Assembly (NCBI GenBank): GCA_900541395.1
Contig: UQJT01000004.1
Location: 1-64,000 of the forward strand
Source of the DNA: an uncultured Desulfovibrio sp.
GTDB lineage: Bacteria > Desulfobacterota > Desulfovibrionia > Desulfovibrionales > Desulfovibrionaceae
DNA: 64,000 nucleotides
Reading direction: 5' to 3'
This document shows, one piece after another, positions 45,454 through 54,935 of the stretch (the stretch's first letter is position 1; each line of letters starts with the position of its first letter). Made by a program: the position numbers and the translations under genes. The notes under the pieces are model-generated. The model worked only from the letters and a program-made list of their open reading frames with translations. It made no database searches and was not told where the DNA came from.

Positions 45454-46956
45454 TCAGCGCCGTTCCCTCAGCGCCTTTTTCAGCGCGTCGCGGTACAGGC
45501 GCAGCACTTCCAGGCGGGCGCATTTCTTGTCTTCCGCGGCCACGATGTGCCAAGGGGCGTAGTCCGTGCTGGTGCGGGCGAACATTTCGTCCGCCGCGAC
45601 CAGGTAATCCCGGCGCTTGTCACGGTTGCGCCAGTCTTCGGGCGTGATCTTGTACTTTTTCCAGGGCACGGTTTCCCGCTCGCGGAAGCGCCGGAGCTGC
45701 TCGTCCTCCGAGATGTGCAGCCAGAACTTGAGCAGAATATTGCCGCCCTCGCGCAACTGCTCCTCAAAATCGTTGATTTCGGCATAGGCCCGCCGCCAGT
45801 CGTCCGGCGCGGTCAGATGCTCCACCCGTTCCACCAGGACCCGGCCGTACCACGAGCGATCGTACACCGTGACGAAACCCGCCATAGGCACATGCCGCCA
45901 GAAACGCCACAGGTAATGGTGCGCCAGTTCCTCGTCCGTGGGCGCCCCGACGGGAATGACCCGGGTGATGCGCGCGTCCACGCCCGCCGTCAGACGGCGT
46001 ATGGTTCCGCCTTTGCCCGCCGCGTCCCAGCCCTCGAACACCAGAGTGCTGGAAATGCCCTTGCGGTACGCCCGGTAGCTGAGATCGAACAAATCGGCCT
46101 GAAGCTCCGCCAACTCCTTGCCATAGGCCTCGTGAGCGCAGGCGGCGGACAGGTCGAATGCATCCAGAGCCGAAACAACAGCGGGCCGGGCCGCCTCCCG
46201 CAAATCCTCCGCGGGGGCCGCCGCGTCCGGCGGTGGCGGCCCGGCCTTGCGGGCGGCCAGGGCGCGCTCCACGGCTTCGGTCACGGCGCGGACCACCGTA
46301 ATGTCCCGAAAGTGCGGGTTTTTGGCATCCACCAGAGTCCAGGGCGCGTCCACCCGATCGGTCAGGGTAACGGCGCGGGAGGCGGCCCGGATCAAAGCCT
46401 CGTACTCCTCGCCGCTCTGTTTGTCATAAGGGGCGAAGTGGTGAATCTCCTTGTGCTTTTTTCGTTCTTTCCGGCGTTCTTTAAAAGTTGCGCGGTCGAG
46501 GTGCAGCCATAACTTGACCAACACCATGCCCGAGGCGGCCAGCGCCCGCTCCAGACGCACCCGGCGTTGCATACGGGCCTCAAAATCCTTTTCCTCCATG
46601 CCGCCGCAGCAGAAGGTGCGAATGGCTCCCCCGTACCAGCCTCCGAAAAACACGCCTATTTCCCCGGCTCCCGGCAAGCTGCGCCAGTAGCGCCAGGCCT
46701 CAGGCCGGGCGCGTTCCTCATCCGTTTCCAACCAGAAGGTATGGTTGTGGATTCCCTTGGCGTCCATCCACTCCGACAACAGGTTGGCGACCTGGCCCCG
46801 GCCGGAGCCGTCCACGCCCGCCACCGTGATCAGCACGGGCACTCCCGCCGCTCGGGCGTCCTGTTGCGCCTGAAACAGCCTCATGCGCCATTCCTCGGCC
46901 AATCTTTTGTATTCCTCGGCGGCATACGCCCGGCCCAACGAGGCTGATTCAAACAT
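45454..46956 (-). CDS. pap: polyphosphate:AMP phosphotransferase (tandem PPK2)
   Basis: A 500-aa protein with two PPK2 domains in tandem. The first has VLITVAGVDGSGRGQVANLL, the second STLVFEGWDAAGKGGTIRRL with the full Walker A; the lid/Walker B motif is FVTVYDRSWYGRVLVERVE in the second. This is the class II two-domain PAP architecture, which makes ADP from AMP and polyphosphate. The first domain has a degenerate P-loop and is likely structural, as in known PAPs. AAGGAG precedes ATG 46956. The next gene upstream on this strand starts 57 bases away. Confidence 0.92.
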   Translation of the reverse strand: MFESASLGRAYAAEEYKRLAEEWRMRLFQAQQDARAAGVPVLITVAGVDGSGRGQVANLLSEWMDAKGIHNHTFWLETDEERARPEAWRYWRSLPGAGEIGVFFGGWYGGAIRTFCCGGMEEKDFEARMQRRVRLERALAASGMVLVKLWLHLDRATFKERRKERKKHKEIHHFAPYDKQSGEEYEALIRAASRAVTLTDRVDAPWTLVDAKNPHFRDITVVRAVTEAVERALAARKAGPPPPDAAAPAEDLREAARPAVVSALDAFDLSAACAHEAYGKELAELQADLFDLSYRAYRKGISSTLVFEGWDAAGKGGTIRRLTAGVDARITRVIPVGAPTDEELAHHYLWRFWRHVPMAGFVTVYDRSWYGRVLVERVEHLTAPDDWRRAYAEINDFEEQLREGGNILLKFWLHISEDEQLRRFRERETVPWKKYKITPEDWRNRDKRRDYLVAADEMFARTSTDYAPWHIVAAEDKKCARLEVLRLYRDALKKALRERR

Positions 46957-47013
46957 GGTGCGGCTCCTTATGGACGATGATTTTCCGTATATTCCGGCCA
47001 AGCCCGAAACGAG

Positions 47014-48564
47014 TCAATGAAAAACGGAGCGCGGCCCGGTGCAGGGCCGGGAAAAAAAGGCCTGCAAATCCAGTTTATCCGTGGCGACGCGCTCCGTAAA
47101 GGCCCGATCGTGTTCCACGAAAACCAGAGTGGGTCCGGCGGCCAGCAATGCGTTTTCGATCTGCTCGCGCGCCTCGATATCCAGAAAGTTGAGAGGTTCG
47201 TCCCACACGTACAGATGAGCCTCGGCGCACAGACCGGCCGCCAGCAACATTTTTTTCTTCTGCCCGTCGCTGTACAGACGCATATCCCTGTTCCACAGAG
47301 ATTTGTCCGCCTTGCCGCCCATGCCCAAGCGATCCAGCACGGCCCGGAAGCGCGCGGGGTCCAGCCCCCGCAGGATCGGGAAGTTCGCCGGATCGCCTTG
47401 CAGAAAACCGCAATCCTGGGCGACATAGGATACTTTGAGCCCGGAAGCGCGGCGCAGATGTCCGGAAAAGCCCGCTCCGACCGTTTCTTCTCCGGCCAGC
47501 AGCCGCAACAGCGTGGATTTGCCCGAGCCGTTGCCGCCGCTTATCGCCAGTCGTTGCCCGGGCTCCACTACCAGGTTCAGCCCCCGGCACAAAGGTCGCT
47601 CCGCTTGATACCAAAGGCTGAGGTCCGCTGCTTCGAGCAGTCGCCCCGGCCGGGACGGCAGCGGGCACAAGACCGGCGGTTCGCGCTCCTCCACGTGGCG
47701 CAGCAACGAGGCGGCCTCTTCGGCGGCCTTGTCGCGCCGAACCTCCAATGCCTTGGCCCGCTTCATCATCTTGGCGGCCTTGTGACCGACAAAGCCCCGG
47801 TCGGGCACGTGCGCGCCTATTTTGGAGCGTTCCACGGCCTCCGACCAGCCCGCGCTGCGCCGGGCCGCTTCGGTCAGCCGCCGGGCGTCTTTGCGCAGTT
47901 TGTCGTGCCGCGCCCGCTCGCAGGCCTCGGCATATTCCCTGTTGCGTTTCCAGTCGCTGTAACGACCCTGTTGCAGTTGCGGTCCGTCGCCGGTCAGAGC
48001 CAGAACGTGATCCACGCAAGCGTCGAGCAGCGCCCGGTCGTGGGAGACCAGCACGAAGCCCCGTTTGCGGGCCAGGTAGCGGCCCAGAGCGGCGCGACCC
48101 GCGGCGTCCAGATGGTTGGTGGGTTCGTCGATGAGAGGAAAGCCCGTATCGTGGGCGAACAGAGCCGCCAACAGGGCTTTGGTCTGTTCGCCCCCGCTCA
48201 GGCGGGCAAAGGGTCGCGCTTCCCAGGCCGACGCCTCAAGCTCGGCCACGCCGAGCAAGGCCAGTTCCCGCCGCCAGCGCCAAGGGGCGAAATCCGGAAC
48301 CAGCAGGCGCGCCAACGCCCCGACGGGTAGTTCCGGATCGGGAACGGCGGGAGGGAAACGGTGCGTGGGCAAAGGCATGTCGATATTTCCGGCATGGGGC
48401 AAAGTCCCGTCCAGCAGATGCAGCAGAGTGGTTTTGCCCCTGCCGTTGCGGCCGATAAGGCCCAATTTCCAGTCTGTGTCCAGACGCAGGGAAAGGTCGT
48501 CGAACAGGGGACGAGGAGCCCCTTCGTGGGCAAATGTCACATGATTCAAAGCAATAAGAGCCAT
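47014..48564 (-). CDS. Lsa-type ABC-F ATPase
   Basis: A 516-aa soluble protein with two ABC domains and no membrane helices. The first domain has LIGRNGRGKTTLLHLL, RLSGGEQTKALLAAL and FPLIDEPTNHLD. The second has ISGGNGSGKSTLLRLL, a degenerate signature YSDGQKKKMLLAAG and LYVWDEPLNFLDI. The linker (WKRNREYAEACERARHDKLRKDARRL...) is of the ribosome-interaction type. The pattern resembles the Lsa/Vga branch of ABC-F proteins, which act on the ribosome; whether this one protects against an antibiotic or serves translation generally is not evident. The ATG at 48564 begins MALIALNHVTF. Confidence 0.9.
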   Translation of the reverse strand: MALIALNHVTFAHEGAPRPLFDDLSLRLDTDWKLGLIGRNGRGKTTLLHLLDGTLPHAGNIDMPLPTHRFPPAVPDPELPVGALARLLVPDFAPWRWRRELALLGVAELEASAWEARPFARLSGGEQTKALLAALFAHDTGFPLIDEPTNHLDAAGRAALGRYLARKRGFVLVSHDRALLDACVDHVLALTGDGPQLQQGRYSDWKRNREYAEACERARHDKLRKDARRLTEAARRSAGWSEAVERSKIGAHVPDRGFVGHKAAKMMKRAKALEVRRDKAAEEAASLLRHVEEREPPVLCPLPSRPGRLLEAADLSLWYQAERPLCRGLNLVVEPGQRLAISGGNGSGKSTLLRLLAGEETVGAGFSGHLRRASGLKVSYVAQDCGFLQGDPANFPILRGLDPARFRAVLDRLGMGGKADKSLWNRDMRLYSDGQKKKMLLAAGLCAEAHLYVWDEPLNFLDIEAREQIENALLAAGPTLVFVEHDRAFTERVATDKLDLQAFFSRPCTGPRSVFH

Positions 48565-48674
48565 ACGCGCCTTTGCGGACTCCCCACGCCGCCCGGTCGC
48601 TCCGGGCCAGGCCCCTCGCGGGGGTCGCCGCCGCGCCCCGGTTTCGACCGAACAGGCCGCAAACACAAGACGCA

Positions 48675-48710
48675 AAAAAAGAGGAAGCGGCACGATTGCC
48701 GTTTCCTCTC
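48675..48710 (-). terminator. minus-strand terminator upstream of ABC-F gene
   Basis: On the minus strand GAGGAAACGGCA pairs with TGCCGCTTCCTC and is followed by seven T residues. It would stop minus-strand transcription arriving from the pdxT side. Confidence 0.8.
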
Positions 48711-49083
48711 CCGCGTCATGCTATCCTTGCGGCGAACAACGCTCCGGACCCGAAATCCGGGGCGCGCGCGTCGGAACATACGCTGCCGCGAAAGGCGTCG
48801 CTTCGCCCGTGGAGGCGGACGGCGACCGTTTCCGCCCTGACGGCGGAAACGCGACGAAAACGGCTGTCGCTGCTGTCTTCAAGCACAAGACGCCGCGCGT
48901 CAGCGCTTGAAGCGGCTGCCGAAGCGGGACGCGGCCGGAGCCGTCCACGCCTCATCACTGATATGGGAAGATCAGATTCAGCAGGAAAGCATGCGCATTA
49001 TCGTCGACCCTCGGTTAACGTTCTGTCACCCGGACCTATAACCGACTTTGTTCACTCACGCAAGGAGAAGAACGCCACCATCG

Positions 49084-49110
49084 GGGCGGACGCATACGAT
49101 GCGTCCGCCC
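49084..49110. terminator. 12-bp perfect hairpin after pdxT
   Basis: GGGCGGACGCAT and ATGCGTCCGCCC pair perfectly around three bases, 34 bases after the pdxT stop. No U-tract follows. Confidence 0.6.
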
Positions 49111-49143
49111 TGCCCCTCACGCGGAATGCCGACGCCGGAGGCC

Positions 49144-50496
49144 TCAGCGGATCAAGGACAGAAAATACGCATGCAAGCGCAGATCGTCGGTCAATTCGGG
49201 ATGAAAGGATGCCCCCAGCACCCGGCCCTGGCGCACGGCCGCGGGCTGTCCGCTCTCTTCGTCCCGGCCGGGCGCGCGGGCCAGAATGTCCACATCCGGC
49301 CCGCAATCCAGCAGCAGAGGAGCGCGGATAAACACGGCGCGCATCGGACGATGCGGTGAACTTTCCCGCCTCGCGTCCGTTACCCCGCGCACCTCCAGAT
49401 CGCATTCAAAGCTGTCCGTCTGTCGCCCGAAGGCATTGCGCAGCACCGTGGCGTCCAACAAGCCCAGGCGAGGCTGGTCCGAAGGCCGGAGTTCGGGCGG
49501 ACGCGGCCCGGCCTCTTCCGCGGATGAGGCTTGAACCGCGCTTGTCATGATCCGCCGACAGAGCAAAATCAATCCGGCGCAGGTGCCGAACAGCGGCATG
49601 CCGTCCAGGCCGCAGCGGCGGATGGGGTCCAGCAGTCGCCAGTCCGTCAGCAGGCGGCCCATAGAGGTGCTCTCTCCGCCGGGCAGGATCAATCCGTCCA
49701 AACCGTCCAGCCCCCCGTGAGGCCCGCCCCCCAAAGGCTTGCGGATCAACACCGCCTCGGCTCCGCAGCGTTCGAGGGCGCGGACGTGTTCCCGAAAGGC
49801 CCCCTGCAGGGCCAGCACGCCTATGCGCGGCATCACCAGCCCCTTTCCTGCATACGTTGTTCCGGCGGCAAAGTTGACCACGGGCAGGCGGCCTTCCGCG
49901 CGGACGCGCTCCACCAGCTCCAAGGGAGCGCCTATTTCCTTGGCGAAGCCCGGCACTTCTTCTCCGGGCAGGGCGCACAAGGCGCGGATTTCGCCCAGGA
50001 CCACACGGCAGTGGCGCACCGCCTCCACCACGTTGCCCGTACCCGGCTCGCCTTTGGTGCGGATCATGGCCGCACCCTCGGCTATGCGACGCAGGGCCTC
50101 GCCCAGATTGCGCGCCCCGCACACGAAGGGCGTCTCGAAATCGTGCTTGGCGATATGAAAGCGCTCGTCGGCGGGGGTCAAAACCTCGCTCTCGTCGATG
50201 TAGTCCACGCCCAGGTGTTCCAGAATGCGGGCCTCCACAAAATGCCCGATGCGCACCTTGGCCATGACCGGGATGCTCACCGCGTCCATAATGCGGCGCA
50301 CCAGCCCCGGATCGGCCATGCGGGCCACGCCGCCCTCGCGCCGGATGTCGGCGGGCACGCGCTCCAGAGCCATGACCGCGCAGGCCCCGGCCTCCTGGGC
50401 GATTTCGGCCTGTTCGGGGCTGGTCACGTCCATGATCGCTCCGCCTTTGAGCATATCCGCCAGGCCGGTTTTCAGTCGCAAGGTGCCGTGTTCCAT
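49144..50496 (-). pseudogene. pdxS-pdxT: in-frame fusion of truncated PdxS to full-length PdxT (PLP synthase)
   Basis: PdxS and PdxT normally are separate subunits of the ribose-5-phosphate-dependent PLP synthase. Residues 1-212 are PdxS ([21 protein letters not shown]...), with both catalytic lysines present (K80 in [11 protein letters not shown]148 in [11 protein letters not shown]). PdxS breaks off at VVNFAAG, where about 80 more residues with the second phosphate-binding loop (GVFVGSGIF-type) should follow. Instead nine residues (TTYAGKGLV) lead into PdxT from M222, at 49833. PdxT is complete: [11 protein letters not shown], nucleophile Cys in FGTCAGL, and His-Glu in SFHPEL. AGGAAAGGGG just before the PdxT ATG looks like its old ribosome site, so PdxT may still be made alone. 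The TIM barrel of PdxS should be non-functional unless this is an assembly error. AAGGAG precedes 50496. Confidence 0.85.
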
Positions 50497-50654
50497 GTCG
50501 TTCTCCTTTATGGTAAACAGGACCCGCGTCGCCTGCGGCAAGGCCGCCCACGACGCGGGAACGATCCGCTTTTCTTGTAGCGCGTCCGGCGCGCCGTGCC
50601 GAGCGTCCGGCCCGGCGCGGGGACAATAAACATTGTCGCGGTGACAAAACGTCC

Positions 50655-52106
50655 ATGAAGCTGGCCGATCTGTACGTACCCTCCTCGCCCAAATATCTGG
50701 CCCTGGCCGACGCCGTGGAACGGGGCGTGGCCGGGGGGCTGCTTGCGCCCGGCGAGGCCCTGCCGACCCAGCGCGAACTGGCCGGGGCGCTGGGCGTCAC
50801 TGTGGGCACCGTCACCCGGGCCTACGCCGAAACCGCCCGCCGCGGCCTGACCGTGGGCATTACCGGACGCGGCACCTTTATTGCCGAAGCGCGGCCCGAT
50901 GTAGACATTCTGACCGAAGACGCCGTCCTGGGCGGACCTGACCTGCCGGGCCCGGCGGACGGCGCGGCCGGACGCGGCGGAACCGGTCCGGTCCGCAACC
51001 TGGGCTTCATCGCTCCCTTCGAACGGCTCAACCCCTCCCTGGGCGAAGCCCTGGCCCGCCTGGCCGGGACGGCGAAAGGCCGCGCGGCCCGCGACCTGTG
51101 CGAGCTGCAGCGCTACCAGCGCCCCGGCGGCCTGGAGAGGCACCGTGCGGCCGGGGCGCGCTGGGCCCGGCGCTACGGCGCGGCCGTGGACCCGGACGAT
51201 CTGTTGATCTGCGCGGGGTCCCAGCACGCTCTGGTGACCATCCTCACCTCGTTGTGCAAGCCCGGCGACCGCATCGCGACGGAAATACTCGGCTATCCCC
51301 TGCTTAAACAACTGGCCCGACGCCTGCGCCTGCACGTGGTCCCCGTCCGCTCCGACGAAAGCGGCATGTTGCCCGACGCTCTGGACGCCGCCTGCCGCAG
51401 CGGGGGCGTGGCCGCCGTATACCTCATGCCCACCTGCCGCAACCCCACCACCGGGGCCGTGCCCGCCGCGCGGCGGCGCGAACTGACGGAGGTCTGCCGC
51501 CGCCACGACGCGCTGATTATCGAGGACGACGTGTTCGCCCTGTCGCTGCTGCCCGAAAAAGGCGCGCCGGACGCCCCGCCCTTTTCGGCCCTGGCCCCGG
51601 AACGCACCTGCCTGATCGCCGCCACCAGCGAAATTCTGGGCGGCGGCCTGCGCGTGGCCTACCTGTGCCCGCCCCAGCACCTGCTGCCGGAACTGGAGCG
51701 GACCATTGCCTACACTATTTCCATGGTGCCGCCGCTTATGGCCGAACTGGCCGCTCTGTGGATCGAGGACGGCACGGCCGACCGCGTATTGGCCGCCAAA
51801 CGGGCGGAAGCCGCCGCGCGCAACCGCCTGGCCCGTTCCGTTCTGGACGGTTTCGGCCTGGAATCGCGCGACACGGGCTTTTTCTGCTGGCTGCGGCTGC
51901 CCCGGCCCTGGACGGGCGCGGCTTTTGCCGACGCGGCCCGGCGGCGGGGCGTGCTGGTGGCCGAGGGCGAACATTTCCTTATGGGCCACACCACGCCCGA
52001 ACATGGCGTACGCCTGGCCCTGGGCGGCGTGGACGAGCGCGACGAACTGAGCGCCGCCCTGACCGAACTGGCGGCCCTGCTGCACGGCCCGGCCCCCCGC
52101 ACCTGA
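50655..52106 (+). CDS. MocR/PdxR-type GntR regulator with aminotransferase domain, PLP lysine apparently replaced
   Basis: A 483-aa MocR-family protein. The N-terminal GntR winged helix-turn-helix is clear ([27 protein letters not shown]). A fold-type I aminotransferase domain follows ([41 protein letters not shown]). At the Schiff-base position family members read SK.LxPGLRxGYL; here it is [14 protein letters not shown], with GAA (51630-51632) for the expected Lys codon. It diverges from pdxST, the classic PdxR arrangement for sensing PLP. Loss of the lysine would prevent normal PLP sensing. The codon could become Lys by one transition, so sequencing error should be excluded. Confidence 0.88.
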   Translation: MKLADLYVPSSPKYLALADAVERGVAGGLLAPGEALPTQRELAGALGVTVGTVTRAYAETARRGLTVGITGRGTFIAEARPDVDILTEDAVLGGPDLPGPADGAAGRGGTGPVRNLGFIAPFERLNPSLGEALARLAGTAKGRAARDLCELQRYQRPGGLERHRAAGARWARRYGAAVDPDDLLICAGSQHALVTILTSLCKPGDRIATEILGYPLLKQLARRLRLHVVPVRSDESGMLPDALDAACRSGGVAAVYLMPTCRNPTTGAVPAARRRELTEVCRRHDALIIEDDVFALSLLPEKGAPDAPPFSALAPERTCLIAATSEILGGGLRVAYLCPPQHLLPELERTIAYTISMVPPLMAELAALWIEDGTADRVLAAKRAEAAARNRLARSVLDGFGLESRDTGFFCWLRLPRPWTGAAFADAARRRGVLVAEGEHFLMGHTTPEHGVRLALGGVDERDELSAALTELAALLHGPAPRT

Positions 52107-52186
52107 GCCCGCGCGGATTATCGAGGGCTTGCGCCCAAAGCCCGAACGCGGGACAATACACGCATATTCCCAACAGGAGATTCGAC

Positions 52187-52690
52187 ATGTCGGAATTCAA
52201 GCCGATCAACCCCGAGGCCCTGCAAGACAACCCTTTTTCCCTCATCGGCAAGGGCTGGATGCTGATCACGGCGGGCCGCGACAAGTGCAACGCCATGACC
52301 GCCTCGTGGGGCGGACTGGGCGTGATGTGGAGCAAAAACGTGGCCTTCGTGGTCGTGCGGCCCCAGCGCTACACCAAGGAATTTCTGGACGCGGAACCCG
52401 CCTTTTCCCTGTCCTTTCTGGGCGACGAGCATCGCAAGGCCCTGTCCTATCTGGGCTCGGTATCCGGCCGGAACGAGGATAAAATGGCCCGCTGCGGCCT
52501 GACCCCGGCCCGCGAGGACGGCATTCCCTACTTCGCCGAAGCCCACACGGCCCTGTTCTGCAGGAAACTCTTTGCCCAGCCCTACGATCCGGCCGCCTTT
52601 CTGGACAAAAGCATCATAGACCGGCAGTACCCCGAACGGGATTTCCACACTCTGTACATCGCGGAAATCGTCAAAGCCCTGGCGAAATAA
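52187..52690 (+). CDS. flavoredoxin-like flavin reductase family protein
   Basis: A 167-aa FMN-binding split-barrel protein. NAMTASWGGLGVMWSKNVAFVVVRPQRYTKEFLDAEPAFSLSF matches the flavin reductase/flavoredoxin family, which in sulfate reducers carries electrons between hydrogenase and sulfur-metabolism enzymes. AGGAGA precedes the ATG at 52187; the long open frame upstream overlaps the regulator and is not real. It lies 80 bases after the MocR-type gene on the same strand and may be cotranscribed. The exact partner is unknown. Confidence 0.88.
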   Translation: MSEFKPINPEALQDNPFSLIGKGWMLITAGRDKCNAMTASWGGLGVMWSKNVAFVVVRPQRYTKEFLDAEPAFSLSFLGDEHRKALSYLGSVSGRNEDKMARCGLTPAREDGIPYFAEAHTALFCRKLFAQPYDPAAFLDKSIIDRQYPERDFHTLYIAEIVKALAK

Positions 52691-52791
52691 AAAGGCCGTG
52701 TCGGTATAGGGCGCGCTTGACGGCAAGCGCGGCGGGGCGTCGCTCAAGGAGCGCTGCGCTTACTGACGATGGGGCTACTTCATGCATAGCG

Positions 52792-54471
52792 TCACGAAGA
52801 AAAATTTTTTCTCTGCGCCTCACGCGGCAGAGGTAGCCCCATATTCTGCATTTTTGCGCGAAGGGTGCTGTAATGAATGCCTAAAAGCGTGGAGGCGCCG
52901 TCAACCCCAAGCATTTTGCCCTTAGTCTTTTTCAACGTTTCTCTGATATGCCTTTCTTCCACTTCTTTCAGTGTGGGCCAATGCCCGCCCTCTGACGGAT
53001 TCAAGACAAATTCGTTTGTTTTGTCGTTGCGTTCCGCGGCGGACGACAAAGGGAAAGAAATCATTTCCCCCATCGACTCGCCGGGCAGCACAAAATGGAG
53101 AATTCCCTTGTCGTTGTCGTGGATGATGAGGGAGCGCTCCACCACATGTTCCAGTTCTCGGACGTTGCCCGGCCAGTCATAATCGTAGAGACGACGGATT
53201 TCCTTTTCCGAAACGCTTCCTCGAAAATTCAATTTCAGGCTCTGAGCTTTTGAGAGCAAAAATTCTTTGACCAGATGGGGAATATCGTCCCGGCGTTCCC
53301 GCAAAGGAGGAATGCTCATAGGAAATACCGCCAGACGGTACCATAAATCCCGTCGAAAAAGCCCTTTTCGCATTTTTGCGTCGAGATCGACATTAGTGGC
53401 GGCGATGATGCGGACATCAAGGCTCATGGCTCTGTCGCCGCCTACCCGTACGAAATGACCTTTTTCCAGCACACGCAAAAGCTTGACTTGAGCAGAAAGC
53501 GGAAGATCCCCAATTTCATCAAGAAAAATGGTGCCTCCCTGCGCCTGCTCAAAATAGCCTTTATGGGTGCTTACGGCCCCTGTGAAGGCTCCTCTTTCAT
53601 GGCCGAAAAGTTCGCTCTCTATAAGCGTGGAAGGAATAGCGCCACAGTTGACGACGACAAACGGCTTCTCTCGGCGGGGCGACTGTTCATGAACGGCGCA
53701 GGCGACAAATTCCTTGCCTGTGCCCGTTTCTCCCTGAATGATGACGGTGGCGTCGGTCCGGGCCACCTTTCGTATCAGCCCGCATACATCCCGCAGCCCC
53801 GGGCAGTGTTCAAGCTGTCTTACGTAAAAGTCGAGAAAAGGCTCCGACTTTTCTGAAAGCTCCATTTCCTCCTGTTCCCGATACTGCTCCGGGTCGGACA
53901 AAGCAAAATTTGCCTCCAGTTCTTTTCCCAGCGGACCGATCAACTCCTGCATAAGGGGCATATGTTCCGGCGTGAACGCGCCAACCATGTCCGACCAGAA
54001 ATTAAAGACAAATACAAACGGCTCCATTGTAAAAACGGGCAGGCGCAGCAGTGCATTATGCCTCAGAAAAGGAATGCCGTTGTACAGAGAATTATTGAGA
54101 AGCGCATGTTCTTTATAGCTGGATAAGTCATTAATAAGGGTAGGTTTATTGATGTCTTCCAGTCTGACGGCGATCTTTTTTTTCCATAGAGTCTGTTTCG
54201 CGGCTATGGACGCTGTCTGCTCGGGCGACAGATAATAGGACACCATGCGATCATTGGGCTGTGTGTCGAAAATATTGAGGATAGAATTTCCGTCCCTGGA
54301 AATGAATACGCCGTTGATACGACTGACAGGGCTGAACTGACGCGTGATTTCAAGCAACACCTTCAAAGCGCGGCCCATGCCCTGCCTGCGCAATTCGGCA
54401 AGACACAACTGAGCCAAGGGCTGAATATGTTCTTTTGTGATGTGCGTGAAAGCGAATCCGGGGTCAGTCAT
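52792..54471 (-). CDS. sigma54-dependent activator of locus 2
   Basis: A 559-aa enhancer-binding protein. A GAF-like sensor ([23 protein letters not shown]..., [20 protein letters not shown]) parallels that of the regulator at 42695. The AAA+ domain has Walker A GETGTGKE, the motif GAFTGA, Walker [14 protein letters not shown], and [18 protein letters not shown]. The C-terminal Fis helix-turn-helix is [25 protein letters not shown] just before ATG 54471 supports that start over 54537. It is divergent from the ferredoxin/flavoprotein/transporter series, whose first gene has a candidate sigma54 promoter, so it probably controls it. Confidence 0.93.
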   Translation of the reverse strand: MTDPGFAFTHITKEHIQPLAQLCLAELRRQGMGRALKVLLEITRQFSPVSRINGVFISRDGNSILNIFDTQPNDRMVSYYLSPEQTASIAAKQTLWKKKIAVRLEDINKPTLINDLSSYKEHALLNNSLYNGIPFLRHNALLRLPVFTMEPFVFVFNFWSDMVGAFTPEHMPLMQELIGPLGKELEANFALSDPEQYREQEEMELSEKSEPFLDFYVRQLEHCPGLRDVCGLIRKVARTDATVIIQGETGTGKEFVACAVHEQSPRREKPFVVVNCGAIPSTLIESELFGHERGAFTGAVSTHKGYFEQAQGGTIFLDEIGDLPLSAQVKLLRVLEKGHFVRVGGDRAMSLDVRIIAATNVDLDAKMRKGLFRRDLWYRLAVFPMSIPPLRERRDDIPHLVKEFLLSKAQSLKLNFRGSVSEKEIRRLYDYDWPGNVRELEHVVERSLIIHDNDKGILHFVLPGESMGEMISFPLSSAAERNDKTNEFVLNPSEGGHWPTLKEVEERHIRETLKKTKGKMLGVDGASTLLGIHYSTLRAKMQNMGLPLPREAQRKNFSS

Positions 54472-54599
54472 GGCGCCTCCGCGGATATGAGCAATATCAA
54501 CATACATTTGCATAATACAAATTGAGAAAATAGTCACATCCCCATGTCCGAGACTGCTTATTTTTAAATAACATATTAAATTAATTAATAATAATTAAA

Positions 54600-54615
54600 A
54601 GGCATAAGGCTTGCA
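54600..54615 (+). promoter_or_regulatory. candidate sigma54 promoter of locus 2
   Basis: AGGCATAAGGCTTGCA has the GG and GC 10 bases apart and a perfect TTGCA -12 element; the -24 element is AGGCAT instead of TGGCAC. It lies 75 bases before the ferredoxin start, in AT-rich DNA opposite a sigma54 activator. Confidence 0.65.
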
Positions 54616-54690
54616 TACTCAGAGCATTCCAAGGGCTGAACAGCAATACATGAGAAGCCCAAAGGCTTTCGCAAGCAAAGGAGCAAACTT

Positions 54691-54933
54691 ATGCCGCCTC
54701 TGATTGATCAGACAAAGTGTATAGGATGTGGCGTTTGCATGGAAATTTGTCCCATGCAAGTATTTCGTCCTCATAAGGAAACCCATAAACCTCAGGTCGT
54801 TTATGGCGATGAATGCTGGCATTGCAATTCATGCGTTCTGGATTGCCGTCAAAATGCAATTTCTCTTCGTATTCCTGCTCCGTTTATGATGCTCCATATT
54901 GATGCATCCGAGCTTAATCCTAACGGGAGATAA
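54691..54933 (+). CDS. AprB-like small ferredoxin (locus 2, first)
   Basis: An 80-aa two-cluster ferredoxin: KCIGCGVCMEICPMQVF and ECWHCNSCVLDCRQNAI, then SLRIPAPFMMLHIDA. It has the same layout as the ferredoxins at 38024 and 58356. The second cluster reads DCRQNAI where the others have CP, a small deviation. AAAGGAG is a few bases upstream of the ATG. Two bases separate its stop from the flavoprotein start, so it is presumably the flavoprotein's electron donor or acceptor. Confidence 0.9.
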   Translation: MPPLIDQTKCIGCGVCMEICPMQVFRPHKETHKPQVVYGDECWHCNSCVLDCRQNAISLRIPAPFMMLHIDASELNPNGR

Positions 54934-54935
54934 TT

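Larger units (their letters stand above)
48565..49143. other. intergenic region between ABC-F gene and pdxT
   Basis: 580 bases without a supported gene. The region holds two hairpins (48680-48710 and 49084-49110). The frames spanning it have shadow-like Arg/Ala/Pro composition. Confidence 0.5.
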
